Positions 14,296 through 21,809 of a stretch of 22,221 nucleotides of DNA are shown piece after piece. The stretch is taken from NCBI GenBank assembly GCA_963643985.1, contig CAVINP010000027.1:1-22221 (forward strand), given 5' to 3'. The notes under the pieces were generated by a model. That model worked only from the letters and a program-made list of their open reading frames with translations, was not told the DNA's origin and ran no database searches. Source of the DNA: SFTH01 sp963643985 (GTDB taxonomy: Bacteria; Bacillota; Clostridia; Christensenellales; Aristaeellaceae). Each line of letters starts with the position of its first letter. The first letter of the stretch is position 1. Made by a program: the position numbers and the translations under genes.

Positions 14296-15690
14296 ATGGC
14301 TTCCTTCCCGATTATCATGAACGTGGTGCGTGAGCTGGTATCGAGCCTGATCACCGTGGCATTCTTTGCGTGGTTCGGCGCACTGTTTTTCAGCTGCCCC
14401 ATGCGCCCGCGCCGCATGATCGTATGCGCGCTCATCAATTTTGTCTTCCACCTCTACACGCGCTTTCGGGTGCCGAGGGAGCTGATCTCCTATGCGATCA
14501 CCGCGGCGGATCTGCTGATCGTCACGCGCATACTCTGGCATCCGCGCCGCGGCTTTGCCTACTGGACGGCGTTTTTCTTCGCTTTCATCAGCGAGATCGT
14601 ACTCGAGTTCGTCAGCGGACTGCTGTACACCGGCTTCACACCGCATCCTGAGCTTACCGCGGAGTTTGCGGGGCGGCAGATCTATATGATCGATCCCAAG
14701 GCCATGCCCGCGCTGCTGATCTGCAGCGCTTTTGCCATGCTGGGGCCGCTGCTGATCGTGCAGCTGTTCAAAAAGCCCCCGAAAAAGCCGTCACGCAGGC
14801 CGCACAGCCGTTTTTGGTATCTGCTGCGCTTTGCGCTGGTGCTGACGCTGCTGATCGTCGCCATGATATTCTGCGGGCGCGAGCTGGACAGCGTGCTCTA
14901 CGACGAGCTGAACACGTCTGCGCCTCTGAGCGTGCTCGTGACCTATTTCCCGAGGATTGTGCTCTACCTGCTGGTCGCGGCGCTGCTGCTCTTCTACGGC
15001 ATGCAGGATATACGGCAGTACAAGCTGCACCTGAAAAACCAAACGCTGGAGGACCAAAACGTCGCCTATCAGCGCGTGATTGACTCCACGCGCGAATTCC
15101 GGCACAACATCGCCAACATGATCTACGGTCTGGAGGGCGTCATACTCACGCAGGACATCGGACAGATCGAGCAGTACTACACGGCCATGACCCGGCGCTG
15201 CGCACTGATCAACAATGAAAATGCGGTCGCGCTCAACCGCCTGACGGATGCCTCGCTGACGGCGCTGCTGCTGCACAAGCTGGACGCGGCGCAGGAGAAG
15301 GGAATACCCGTCTTTTTGAACGTCGAGAGCGGCTTTGAATTTGACGCGCTGCCCTCGCACACGCTCTGCGAGGTGCTGGGGTGCCTGATCGACAACGCGC
15401 TGGAAGCCGCGGAGAAGTCTGCCGCGCCGCAGGTGAACATGACCCTGCACAGCACCGGGGAGTTTGACGAAATTCTGCTGGACAACAGCTATGCCGCCGA
15501 TGCCGATCTGGGCTTTCTGACGGGGGAGGCCGTGAGCAGCAAGCCCGGCCACCGCGCCGTGGGGCTGAGCAGCGTGCGCAAGCTGCTGGAGCGGCACCGC
15601 GACGTGTGCCTGAACCAGTATGTGCATGGACGATTCATCGAGAGCAGTCTGTGCAGGTACAGGACGGGGGGAATGGTCAGTGACCGGTAA
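14296..15690 (+). CDS. AgrC-like membrane sensor histidine kinase
   Basis: 464 residues. About six membrane helices occupy residues 1-245, followed by a helical linker and an HPK10-type kinase: phospho-acceptor H270 (EFRHNIANM), N-box around D366-N367 (CLIDNALEA) and a G-box near 420 (GHRAVGLSSVRKL). By family knowledge such kinases sense extracellular peptides and phosphorylate a LytTR regulator, here the gene just upstream with no gap. No agrB/agrD-type peptide maturation gene is in view, so the ligand is unknown. The C-terminal residues MVSDR and the TAA stop come from a heptad repeat. Confidence 0.93.
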   Translation: MASFPIIMNVVRELVSSLITVAFFAWFGALFFSCPMRPRRMIVCALINFVFHLYTRFRVPRELISYAITAADLLIVTRILWHPRRGFAYWTAFFFAFISEIVLEFVSGLLYTGFTPHPELTAEFAGRQIYMIDPKAMPALLICSAFAMLGPLLIVQLFKKPPKKPSRRPHSRFWYLLRFALVLTLLIVAMIFCGRELDSVLYDELNTSAPLSVLVTYFPRIVLYLLVAALLLFYGMQDIRQYKLHLKNQTLEDQNVAYQRVIDSTREFRHNIANMIYGLEGVILTQDIGQIEQYYTAMTRRCALINNENAVALNRLTDASLTALLLHKLDAAQEKGIPVFLNVESGFEFDALPSHTLCEVLGCLIDNALEAAEKSAAPQVNMTLHSTGEFDEILLDNSYAADADLGFLTGEAVSSKPGHRAVGLSSVRKLLERHRDVCLNQYVHGRFIESSLCRYRTGGMVSDR

Positions 15691-15726
15691 CCAGTGACTG
15701 CTGGAATGGTGAAGAAGGGTCAGGCA
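15673..15726. repeat. Heptad element at the kinase gene end
   Basis: ATGGTCAGTGACCGGTAACC, then AGTGACTGCTGGAATGGTG; palindromic about ACCGGT, like 9671-9700. The first 18 bases are the last codons and stop of the kinase gene. Confidence 0.75.
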
Positions 15727-15736
15727 GCCATAAAAC

Positions 15737-15780
15737 AACGGCCGGCGATCGGTGTTCTGCTTCCGATCGTCGGCCGTTTT
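15737..15780 (+). terminator. Strong Rho-independent, probably bidirectional terminator
   Basis: A 16 bp stem (15737-15752 with 15763-15778; one G-T pair) around a 10-base loop is followed by TTTT on the plus strand. On the minus strand the stem is followed by GTTTTA, so it may also stop the convergent SDR operon. Confidence 0.92.
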
Positions 15781-15802
15781 CACTGTTTCTCTGACCACTG
15801 TT
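15781..15802. repeat. Short heptad remnant
   Basis: On the minus strand AACAGTGGTCAGAGAAACAGTG begins at the base after the SDR stop codon; the same GGTCAG...AACAGTG phrasing follows hutD. Confidence 0.6.
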
Positions 15803-16591
15803 CTACCCGTACATCTTCCCCAGTATGAACCTCAGCAGCCTGCCGGGCAGTATCTTGCTGAGCAGTATGCAGCCCTTGTAGACGATGCCGATGGTGTTGT
15901 AGGGGGCCACGCGCTTCTTCAGCGCCAGATGGGCAATGAAGCGGCCCGCGTATTCGGGGCTCATGCCCGTCTGCTCGTCGTGCTCCATGCGGGCCACGGA
16001 TTTTTCGATGCGCCCGCCGTAGACATCGTCGCCCGCGATGCTCTTCTTTCTTGCGGCGGTAAAGCCGGTCCTGATGTCGCCCGGCATCACGCAGCAGACA
16101 CTGATGCCGAAGGGCTTGACCTCGTTGGCCACCGCCATCGTCAGTGCGCTGACGGCCGCCTTGGAGATGGAATACCACGCCTGAAAGGGGATCGGCAGCG
16201 GCCCCGCGACCGAGCTGAGATTGACGATGCGCCCGCAGCCTGCCCGCCGCATGTGGGGCAGCGCGGCGCGGATGGTGTTGTTCATGCCGAAGAGGTTGAC
16301 CTCCATCAGGCGGTGCGCGTCGGCAGGGTCGGTATACTCGAACGCGCCGGATATGCCGTAGCCCGCATTGTTGATGAGTATGTCGATCCGCCCGCACTCG
16401 CGCACGACAGCATCGATGCTCTCCTTCACGGCGGCCCCGTCCGTCACGTCCGTGCGGATGTGATGCATGAAATCAAAGGAAATGTCCCTGCGGCTCAGTT
16501 CGTACACGCGGCAGCCGGCTGCGGCAAGCTTTTTGGCCGTCTCCAGACCGATGCCGCTCGAGCCGCCGGTGATGACAACTATCTTTTCCAT
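15803..16591 (-). CDS. Short-chain dehydrogenase/reductase, possible 3-ketosphinganine reductase-type
   Basis: 262 residues, a classical SDR: nucleotide-binding TGGSSGIG at 8-15, NNAG at 74-77, catalytic Ser near 126-127 (NLSS) and Y140-x-x-x-K144 (YSISK). The C-terminal stretch YKGCILLSKILPGRLLRFIL is hydrophobic and basic, which suggests membrane association and a lipid-like substrate. It follows the alpha-oxoamine synthase by 24 bp in one operon, so the natural reading is that it reduces the beta-keto product of that enzyme with NAD(P)H. Sphinganine synthesis fits this pair, but the substrate is inferred, not shown. The ribosome binding site GAGG lies in the second copy of a 14 bp tandem duplication (GTACAGTGAGGYCC). 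Confidence 0.9.
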   Translation of the reverse strand: MEKIVVITGGSSGIGLETAKKLAAAGCRVYELSRRDISFDFMHHIRTDVTDGAAVKESIDAVVRECGRIDILINNAGYGISGAFEYTDPADAHRLMEVNLFGMNNTIRAALPHMRRAGCGRIVNLSSVAGPLPIPFQAWYSISKAAVSALTMAVANEVKPFGISVCCVMPGDIRTGFTAARKKSIAGDDVYGGRIEKSVARMEHDEQTGMSPEYAGRFIAHLALKKRVAPYNTIGIVYKGCILLSKILPGRLLRFILGKMYG

Positions 16592-16615
16592 TATAAGGAC
16601 CTCACTGTACGGGCC

Positions 16616-17800
16616 TCACTGTACGCGCTCGAGAACGCGCTGCATGATCTCGGCGGCTTCGTCCACCAGCGCCTCGGTCAGCGATGCCATGCAGCTTACA
16701 CGCAGCAGGCAGCCCTCCTTGGGCGCGGCCGGGGGCAGCACGGGGTTGACGTACACGCCCTCGTCAAAGAGCGTCTTGGCCACGGTCAGCGTGCGCACCG
16801 GCTCGTAGGTGTACACGGGCACGATGGGCGTGGTGGCCTCGATGATCGGCACGCCGCGCTTCTTCATGGCCTCGCGGCAGTAGTTGCTGATGTGGGCAAG
16901 GCGGGAGACGATCTCGGGATGCGCCTCGATGTAGCGCAGGGACGCCAGCGCCACCGCGCAGCTGGCCGGGGGAATCGCCGCCGCAAACATGAAGGGGCGG
17001 GAATTGTGCTTGGCATAGTCGATCACGTCCGCGCGCGCGGCCATGTAGCCACCCAGGCTTGCCAGCGACTTGCTGAACGTGCCCATGTAGATGTCGACCT
17101 TGTCTTCCAGGCCGTAGTAGCTCGCCGTGCCGCGGCCGCCCTCGCCCAGCACGCCCAGACCGTGCGCATCGTCCACCATGACGCGCGCGCCGTACTTCTC
17201 GGCCAGCCGGCAGATCTCGGGCAGGTTGGCAATGTCGCCCTGCATGGAGAACACGCCGTCGGTGATGATCAGGCGGCCGGCGCTGTCGGGAATCTTCTGC
17301 AGCTGGATCTCCAGCTCTTCCATGTTCTGATGGCCGTAGGTCAGCATGCGGCCGTAGCTCAGGCGGCAGCCGTCATAGATCGAGGCATGGTTTTCGCGGT
17401 CGCAGATGATGTAGTCGCCGTGGCTGACCACCGCGGAGATGATGCCCAGGTTGGACTGGAAGCCCGTGGGGAAGGTCATCACGTCTTCCTTGCGCAGAAA
17501 CTTCGCCAGCTCGCGCTCCAGCTCCTGATGCATCGTGAGCGTGCCGTTCATGAAGCGCGAACCCGACACGCCCGTGCCGAACTGCTTGAGCGCGTCCACG
17601 CCCGCCTGTATGATCTCCGGGTTTTCAGTCAGGCCCAGATAGTTGTTGGAACCCAGCATGATGCGGCGCTTGCCCTCCATGATGACCTCGGGGGCCTGGC
17701 GCGACTCCAGCGCGTGGAAGTAGGGGTAGATGCCCATGGCGCGATAATCCCGCGCAAGCGTGTATTTTTCACACTTTTCAAAAAGATCCTGATACGGCAT
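16616..17800 (-). CDS. PLP-dependent alpha-oxoamine synthase, serine palmitoyltransferase-like
   Basis: 394 residues, full length for the family. PLP site: Schiff-base K244 (GTFSKSLASLGGY), D211/H213 (VDDAHG), ring-stacking H138 (ENHAS) and the GTG-SGSRFMNGT substrate region. By family knowledge these enzymes condense an amino acid with an acyl-CoA and release CO2: serine palmitoyltransferase, 8-amino-7-oxononanoate synthase, or 2-amino-3-ketobutyrate CoA ligase. The N-terminal MGIYPYF phrase and the C-terminal FDEGVYVNPVLPPAAP resemble bacterial serine palmitoyltransferases of the Bacteroides type more than the other two, and no bio or threonine dehydrogenase gene is adjacent. It is the first gene of a two-gene operon with a near-consensus promoter and AGAGGAG site. 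Confidence 0.9.
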   Translation of the reverse strand: MPYQDLFEKCEKYTLARDYRAMGIYPYFHALESRQAPEVIMEGKRRIMLGSNNYLGLTENPEIIQAGVDALKQFGTGVSGSRFMNGTLTMHQELERELAKFLRKEDVMTFPTGFQSNLGIISAVVSHGDYIICDRENHASIYDGCRLSYGRMLTYGHQNMEELEIQLQKIPDSAGRLIITDGVFSMQGDIANLPEICRLAEKYGARVMVDDAHGLGVLGEGGRGTASYYGLEDKVDIYMGTFSKSLASLGGYMAARADVIDYAKHNSRPFMFAAAIPPASCAVALASLRYIEAHPEIVSRLAHISNYCREAMKKRGVPIIEATTPIVPVYTYEPVRTLTVAKTLFDEGVYVNPVLPPAAPKEGCLLRVSCMASLTEALVDEAAEIMQRVLERVQ

Positions 17801-17844
17801 GTGGTTTGGCTCCTCTCGCAGGCATTTGGTTACCGTCTGCGTGA

Positions 17845-17874
17845 ATTATACGCTTTTTATACGGTATTTGTCAA
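17845..17874 (-). promoter_or_regulatory. Sigma-A promoter of the oxoamine synthase operon
   Basis: On the minus strand: consensus TTGACA (17869-17874), 18 bp spacer, consensus TATAAT (17845-17850), about 45 bp before the start codon. Confidence 0.88.
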
Positions 17875-17892
17875 TCGCGGGAGGATTAAAAG

Positions 17893-18075
17893 AAGTGGTC
17901 AGTGATCAGTTGAACGGCAGGGAAGTATGGATCGGGAATCCGGGAACGAAACCCCTCCGCCTTCGGCACCTCCCCTTGCAGGGGAGGCTTTGGCTGCCTG
18001 AGCCGGCATCGCCTTTTTCCTGATCCCTATTCCCTTCTTTTTCACTGTTTCACTGACCGCTATCCGCCGATCACT
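17893..18075. repeat. Composite element: heptad arms around a hairpin cassette
   Basis: Left arm GTGGTCAGTGATCAGTTGAA at 17893; hairpin cassette CCCCTCCGCCTTCGGC plus CTCCCCTTGCAGGGGAGG at 17950-17988; right arm CACTGTTTCACTGACCGCT up to about 18075. The right arm begins at the TGA stop of hutD on the minus strand. It shows the two repeat types as one nested unit. Confidence 0.82.
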
Positions 18076-18625
18076 TCACGCGCACCGCCATAAACTTCCC
18101 TGCCCCGTGCAGAGTGAAGCGTTCTTCGTCGATCTCCGTGACCAGCACGGCCTCGCCCGCCCCGAAGCCGGCGGAAGCAATACTGCCTTCGCCCTCGGCG
18201 CAGTAGATCAGCACCGTGTCGGCGTTTGCGGTTTCGATTTCCCCGGTGCCGTCAATTGTCAGCGCACGCATTTCGCCCTCGGCCCTGCCCTTGCGCAGCA
18301 TGAGGTTAAAATCCACGCAGCGGCCCCAGCTGTGCGTGGCGGCGGCGCCGTCAAAGCGGTGGACATCGTAGGGCTGCAGCGTGATGATTTCGCCGCCGTC
18401 GTGCTGCAGGCGTATCGCTTTGTCAAAGACGGCGATCAGACGATTGTAGTCGGGCAGTGCGGTATAGTCGGACTCGTCGATCTCCGCCGTCGCGGAACTG
18501 ATGCGCCAGGTAAAATCGCGATCGGCATAAACCGCGCCCTCGGGAAAAATGGCCAGCTGCGTCGTTTTGCCGCCCGACCAGTGGCTGACCGCGTAGTCCT
18601 TTTCAGTCAGATGTGTGTACTTCAC
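18071..18625 (-). CDS. hutD: HutD family protein
   Basis: 184 residues from the GTG at 18623-18625 (read as MKYTHLTEKDYAVSHWSGGKTTQLAIFPEG), seven bases after GGGAGG; a longer frame would overlap the preceding gene and lacks a site. The HWSGG-T-Q and DFTWRIS-A phrases are typical of HutD, a double-stranded beta-helix (cupin-like) protein of unknown biochemical role linked to histidine utilisation. It is the last gene of the operon, 13 bp after fchA. Its stop codon is the first bases of a heptad repeat. Confidence 0.9.
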   Translation of the reverse strand: MKYTHLTEKDYAVSHWSGGKTTQLAIFPEGAVYADRDFTWRISSATAEIDESDYTALPDYNRLIAVFDKAIRLQHDGGEIITLQPYDVHRFDGAAATHSWGRCVDFNLMLRKGRAEGEMRALTIDGTGEIETANADTVLIYCAEGEGSIASAGFGAGEAVLVTEIDEERFTLHGAGKFMAVRVK

Positions 18626-18638
18626 GGTGCGGCCTCCC

Positions 18639-19268
18639 TCACAGCGTCTTTTCAATGCCCTCATAGATGGCATCGGCCAGCGGCAGCGCACGGTCCAGTA
18701 TCTGTCTGCCCTTTTCGCGGGTCTTTTCGGCAAAGTCTTTATCGTCCAGACCGGAGATGTTGATCAGCACGTTCAGCCATGCGCCCTGCAGGCCGGCCTT
18801 CAGGCTCAGCGCCGCGCAGCCCAGATCGCTGGCCGCGCTCGTGTTGTAGCCGCCCAGCATTTCCTCTATGATCAGCAGCGTCTGCAGCGCGATGTCCATG
18901 ACCTCAAGCGGCGTGACGGTGCAGCCCTTGAGCGCCGCCTGCATGGCTGCCTTGCGCGCCGCCTTGTCCGCGTCCGTTGCCTTGGGCATGGCAAATACGG
19001 CGGAGACGGCGTTGAAGGCCTCGGTGTCGCGGTCAATAACCTCGAGCGCCTTCTGCTGAAGATCCAGCGCCTTCTGCTCCATCAGCTTTGCCTTTTCCTC
19101 ATAGGCCGCCCACTTTTTGCGGCCGGTGGTGAAGTTGCAGACCATGGCGGTCAGTGCCGCGCCCAGCGTGGCCTCCAGCGCTGCGATCGAGCCGCCGCCG
19201 GGTGCGGGGGCCTCGGATGCGGTGACGGCCGCAAAGCGGCTGACGGTCATATCTATCAGTTTTTCCAT
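18639..19268 (-). CDS. fchA: Formiminotetrahydrofolate cyclodeaminase
   Basis: 209 residues from the ATG at 19266-19268, eight bases after AAAGGA; an ATG two codons upstream is too close to that site. All-helical cyclodeaminase family with the folate-binding PAPGGGS loop at about 21-27. By family knowledge it converts 5-formimino-THF to 5,10-methenyl-THF and ammonia, using the product of the glutamate formimidoyltransferase encoded just upstream. In animals both activities sit in one fused FTCD protein; here they are separate. Cytosolic. Confidence 0.94.
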   Translation of the reverse strand: MEKLIDMTVSRFAAVTASEAPAPGGGSIAALEATLGAALTAMVCNFTTGRKKWAAYEEKAKLMEQKALDLQQKALEVIDRDTEAFNAVSAVFAMPKATDADKAARKAAMQAALKGCTVTPLEVMDIALQTLLIIEEMLGGYNTSAASDLGCAALSLKAGLQGAWLNVLINISGLDDKDFAEKTREKGRQILDRALPLADAIYEGIEKTL

Positions 19269-19297
19269 GTGCATTTTCCTTTCTTATGAAATGGGCA

Positions 19298-19327
19298 GAG
19301 GCTGCCCCACGCCGGTGAGACAGCCTC
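19298..19327 (-). other. Intercistronic hairpin between ftcD and fchA
   Basis: Two 13-base arms (19298-19310 and 19315-19327, two G-U pairs) around a four-base loop. No U-run follows, so it is less likely a terminator than an RNA-stability or expression-balancing structure. Confidence 0.65.
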
Positions 19328-19342
19328 CGAAAGTTGGGGGTA

Positions 19343-20260
19343 TTACTGCATCTTGTCGATGATGTGGTATTCCATGACCTGGTTGTGGCAGTCGAAGTCA
19401 CGGGCCTTGAGGTAGAACTCCGCGCAGTCGATCATGTACTTGGCGGGGGTCAGGCCAACGATCTCGCTGTCGACCACGTAGGTGCCGTAGCGCTCTGCCA
19501 GCGTCTTGATGGTCTCATAGACCAGATAGAGCGGGGTGTCCTCGCAGTTGACCATGTTCATGGAGACCTGCGCGATGCCGCGGTCCTCGAGCATGAAGCC
19601 CATGGCCTTGCAGCTGCGGAAGCCGCCGTTGGCCGCGCGGATGACCTTTGCGATCTTCTTGGCGACGGTAACGTCCGAGGTGGCCAGGTTGACGTTGAAG
19701 GCGACCAGCGGCATGCGCGCGCCGATGGCGATGATGCCCGCGGTGGGGTGGATCTTGCGCTCGCCGTAGTCGGGTGCCCAGTCGGGCTCGAGCAGCTTGG
19801 CGGGCATGCCCTCGAACTGGCCCTTGCGGCAGGTTGCCAGATTGCGGCGCTCGGGGCGGGTGGCGGAATCCTCATAGAGGAAGGACGGGATCTTCAGCTC
19901 GTCCCAGATGCGCTGGGCCAGATGCTTGGAGATGGCGACGCACTCTTCCACGCTCATGTTCATCTGCGGCACGAAGGGGATGACGTCGGTCGCACCCATG
20001 CGGGAATGCTCGCCGTGGTGCTTGTTCATGTCGATGACCTCGGCGGCCTTCTTCGTCAGTTGGAATGCGCACTCCTCCACGGCCTCGGGAGAGCCCAGCA
20101 GGGTGAACACGCAGCGGTTGTGGTTGCCGTCGGTCTGAGCGTCAAACAGGGCACAGCCGGGCACGTTCTTGGCCACTTCGACCAGCGCGTTGTAGGCGGC
20201 TTCGTCCTTTTCACGGGAGCAGCTGAAATTCGGGATACATTCGACAAGCTTGGTTGCCAT
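19343..20260 (-). CDS. ftcD: Glutamate formimidoyltransferase
   Basis: 305 residues, the length of the stand-alone transferase. The N-terminal VECIPNFSCSRE and the region NKHHGEHSRMGATD (H82 equivalent to the catalytic His of the family) identify it. By family knowledge it moves the formimino group of N-formiminoglutamate, the product of histidine breakdown by HutH/HutU/HutI, to tetrahydrofolate and releases glutamate. GGAGGAAAAGCAC precedes the ATG, 21 bp after gltS. HutH, HutU and HutI are not in the window. Confidence 0.95.
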   Translation of the reverse strand: MATKLVECIPNFSCSREKDEAAYNALVEVAKNVPGCALFDAQTDGNHNRCVFTLLGSPEAVEECAFQLTKKAAEVIDMNKHHGEHSRMGATDVIPFVPQMNMSVEECVAISKHLAQRIWDELKIPSFLYEDSATRPERRNLATCRKGQFEGMPAKLLEPDWAPDYGERKIHPTAGIIAIGARMPLVAFNVNLATSDVTVAKKIAKVIRAANGGFRSCKAMGFMLEDRGIAQVSMNMVNCEDTPLYLVYETIKTLAERYGTYVVDSEIVGLTPAKYMIDCAEFYLKARDFDCHNQVMEYHIIDKMQ

Positions 20261-20281
20261 GTGCTTTTCCTCCTATTTATA

Positions 20282-21523
20282 TCAGTTCACGAGCGACTTG
20301 ACAAAGAACTTGATGAAGGCAACGGTCTGCGGCTGATAGACGATGTCCACCAGGAACGCGCCGACGATCGGCACCACCATGAATGCGCGGCGGGACATGC
20401 CGTACTTTTCGGTCACGGCCGTCATGTTCACGATGGCGGAAGGCGTTGCGCCCAGACCGTGTCCGCACAGGCCGGAGCACATCACTGCGGCGTCATAGTT
20501 CTTGCCCAGCACGCGGAAGACCAGGAAGTAGGCGTAGAACGCCATCACGACCACCTGCAGCACCAGAATGACCAGCAGGCCGCCCAGCAGGTCGGTCAGC
20601 TCCCAGAGCTTGAGGGTCATCATGGCCAAAGAGAGATACAGGTTCAGCATGACATCGCCGATGCCGTCCACCAGCGGGAAGCTGAAGGTGTAGAAGTGGA
20701 ACTTGTCGTTGAGGTTGCGCAGGATCATGGCGATGAACATGGCGCCCACGTAGCTCGGGAAGCTCATGCCGATCAGGCTGCCGATCCAGCCGGAGACCAG
20801 CGTGCCCAGCGCCATGCAGATGACGATGGCGGCGACGTTCTTGATCACGTCCAGGCCGCTGAGCTTCTCGCCGTGGCCGGCGTTGATGCTCTTGATCTCA
20901 TCGTAGGAAGTGGTATCCTCTTCGGGCTTGAGGCCGTTCTTTTCAATCAGGCGACGCGCCAGAGGGCCGCCCAGCAGCACGCCGAAGATCAGGCCGAAGG
21001 TCGCGGCTGCCGCGCCGACGGTCGTGCCTGCCGTGTAGCCCATCTCTTCAAAGGTTGCACCGTAGGCACCGGCTGCGCCGTGGCCGCCGATCATGGAGAT
21101 GGCGCCGCAGAGCAGGGCATAGGGTTCGGGCACGTTGACCAGCTTGCCCACGCCGATGGCCAGCGCGTTCTGGATGATGGAAATGATGCAGGCCATGGCC
21201 CAGTAGATCACCAGCATGATGCCGCCCTTTTTGAGCAGCTTCACGCTCGCGCCCAGACCGATGGTCGTGAAGAAGGCCAGCATGAAGGGATCCTGGAAGG
21301 TGTTGGTGAAGTTGAAGGTAAAGCTGCCCGTCTTGTGGCCGATGAAGGTCACAAACATGAACAGGAAGCCGCCCACCACGGGCGCAGGGATGCAGTACTT
21401 GCTCAGGAACTTGACCTTGTTGCGGACGAAGAAACCGATGAGCAGCAGAACGACGGCAAGGGCCAGCGTCCATACGGCGTCTGCGTTGATGTTCAACACA
21501 TTCTCGATGGTTTCAAATGACAT
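20282..21523 (-). CDS. gltS: Sodium/glutamate symporter GltS
   Basis: 413 residues from the ATG at 21521-21523, with AGAGGAGGGG upstream; a longer frame lacks support. Polytopic inner-membrane protein of about 10-12 helices with glycine-rich re-entrant stretches (GAISMIGGHGAAGAYG; SGLCGHGLGATPSAIVNM) in both halves, typical of GltS. By family knowledge it carries glutamate with Na+. As the first gene of a histidine-degradation operon it may import glutamate or let out the glutamate formed by FtcD. A near-consensus promoter lies upstream. Confidence 0.95.
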   Translation of the reverse strand: MSFETIENVLNINADAVWTLALAVVLLLIGFFVRNKVKFLSKYCIPAPVVGGFLFMFVTFIGHKTGSFTFNFTNTFQDPFMLAFFTTIGLGASVKLLKKGGIMLVIYWAMACIISIIQNALAIGVGKLVNVPEPYALLCGAISMIGGHGAAGAYGATFEEMGYTAGTTVGAAAATFGLIFGVLLGGPLARRLIEKNGLKPEEDTTSYDEIKSINAGHGEKLSGLDVIKNVAAIVICMALGTLVSGWIGSLIGMSFPSYVGAMFIAMILRNLNDKFHFYTFSFPLVDGIGDVMLNLYLSLAMMTLKLWELTDLLGGLLVILVLQVVVMAFYAYFLVFRVLGKNYDAAVMCSGLCGHGLGATPSAIVNMTAVTEKYGMSRRAFMVVPIVGAFLVDIVYQPQTVAFIKFFVKSLVN

Positions 21524-21576
21524 GAGAAAACCCCTCCTCTTTCTTTCGTGTACGGCATATGCCGACACTCACTTCG

Positions 21577-21605
21577 ATTATAAATGTTTTCCGTAGACAT
21601 ATCAA
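21577..21605 (-). promoter_or_regulatory. Sigma-A promoter of the gltS-ftcD-fchA-hutD operon
   Basis: On the minus strand: TTGATA (21600-21605), 17 bp spacer, TATAAT (21577-21582), about 55 bp before the gltS ATG. An A/T-rich stretch (21618-21660) sits just upstream and could act as an UP element. Confidence 0.88.
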
Positions 21606-21687
21606 CGACAACCGTCACTAATTTAAAAATTTTTAATGTGTCTGTAATACAATTTAAGATGTTGAATTTCGCCGCGAACGGACGAAC

Positions 21688-21744
21688 CCCACCATTTCCC
21701 TATTCCTGATCCCTCACCGTTTCACCGGCCGCTGACTGCTTCCC
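21688..21744. repeat. Heptad right-arm type element
   Basis: CCACCATTTCCC, CCTGATCCCTCACCGTTTCAC, CCGCTGACTGC: the right-arm phrasing of 13380-13404 and 18010-18060, without a clear left arm. It lies between the divergent gltS and rpsF promoters. Confidence 0.65.
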
Positions 21745-21765
21745 AAAATCTTCACATTCTCCCCC

Positions 21766-21793
21766 TTGAAAATTTCCCCGCAATCCGTATAAT
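21766..21793 (+). promoter_or_regulatory. Sigma-A promoter of rpsF
   Basis: TTGAAA (21766-21771), 16 bp spacer, consensus TATAAT (21788-21793), about 67 bp before the rpsF ATG. Confidence 0.85.
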
Positions 21794-21809
21794 ATGATAT
21801 TGGCGCATC

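Noticed and set aside
16616..17800. 2-amino-3-ketobutyrate CoA ligase or biotin BioF as the firm call
   Set aside because: No threonine dehydrogenase or biotin genes are adjacent and the N- and C-terminal phrases look more like serine palmitoyltransferase; kept only as alternatives.
15752..17905. Plus-strand open frame of 717 codons opposite the SDR and oxoamine synthase genes
   Set aside because: It crosses a terminator stem and two real genes in antisense, with shadow-like composition.
19334..21520. Plus-strand open frame of 728 codons opposite ftcD and gltS
   Set aside because: Antisense shadow rich in His, Asp and Gln; the minus-strand products are recognisable enzymes and a transporter.
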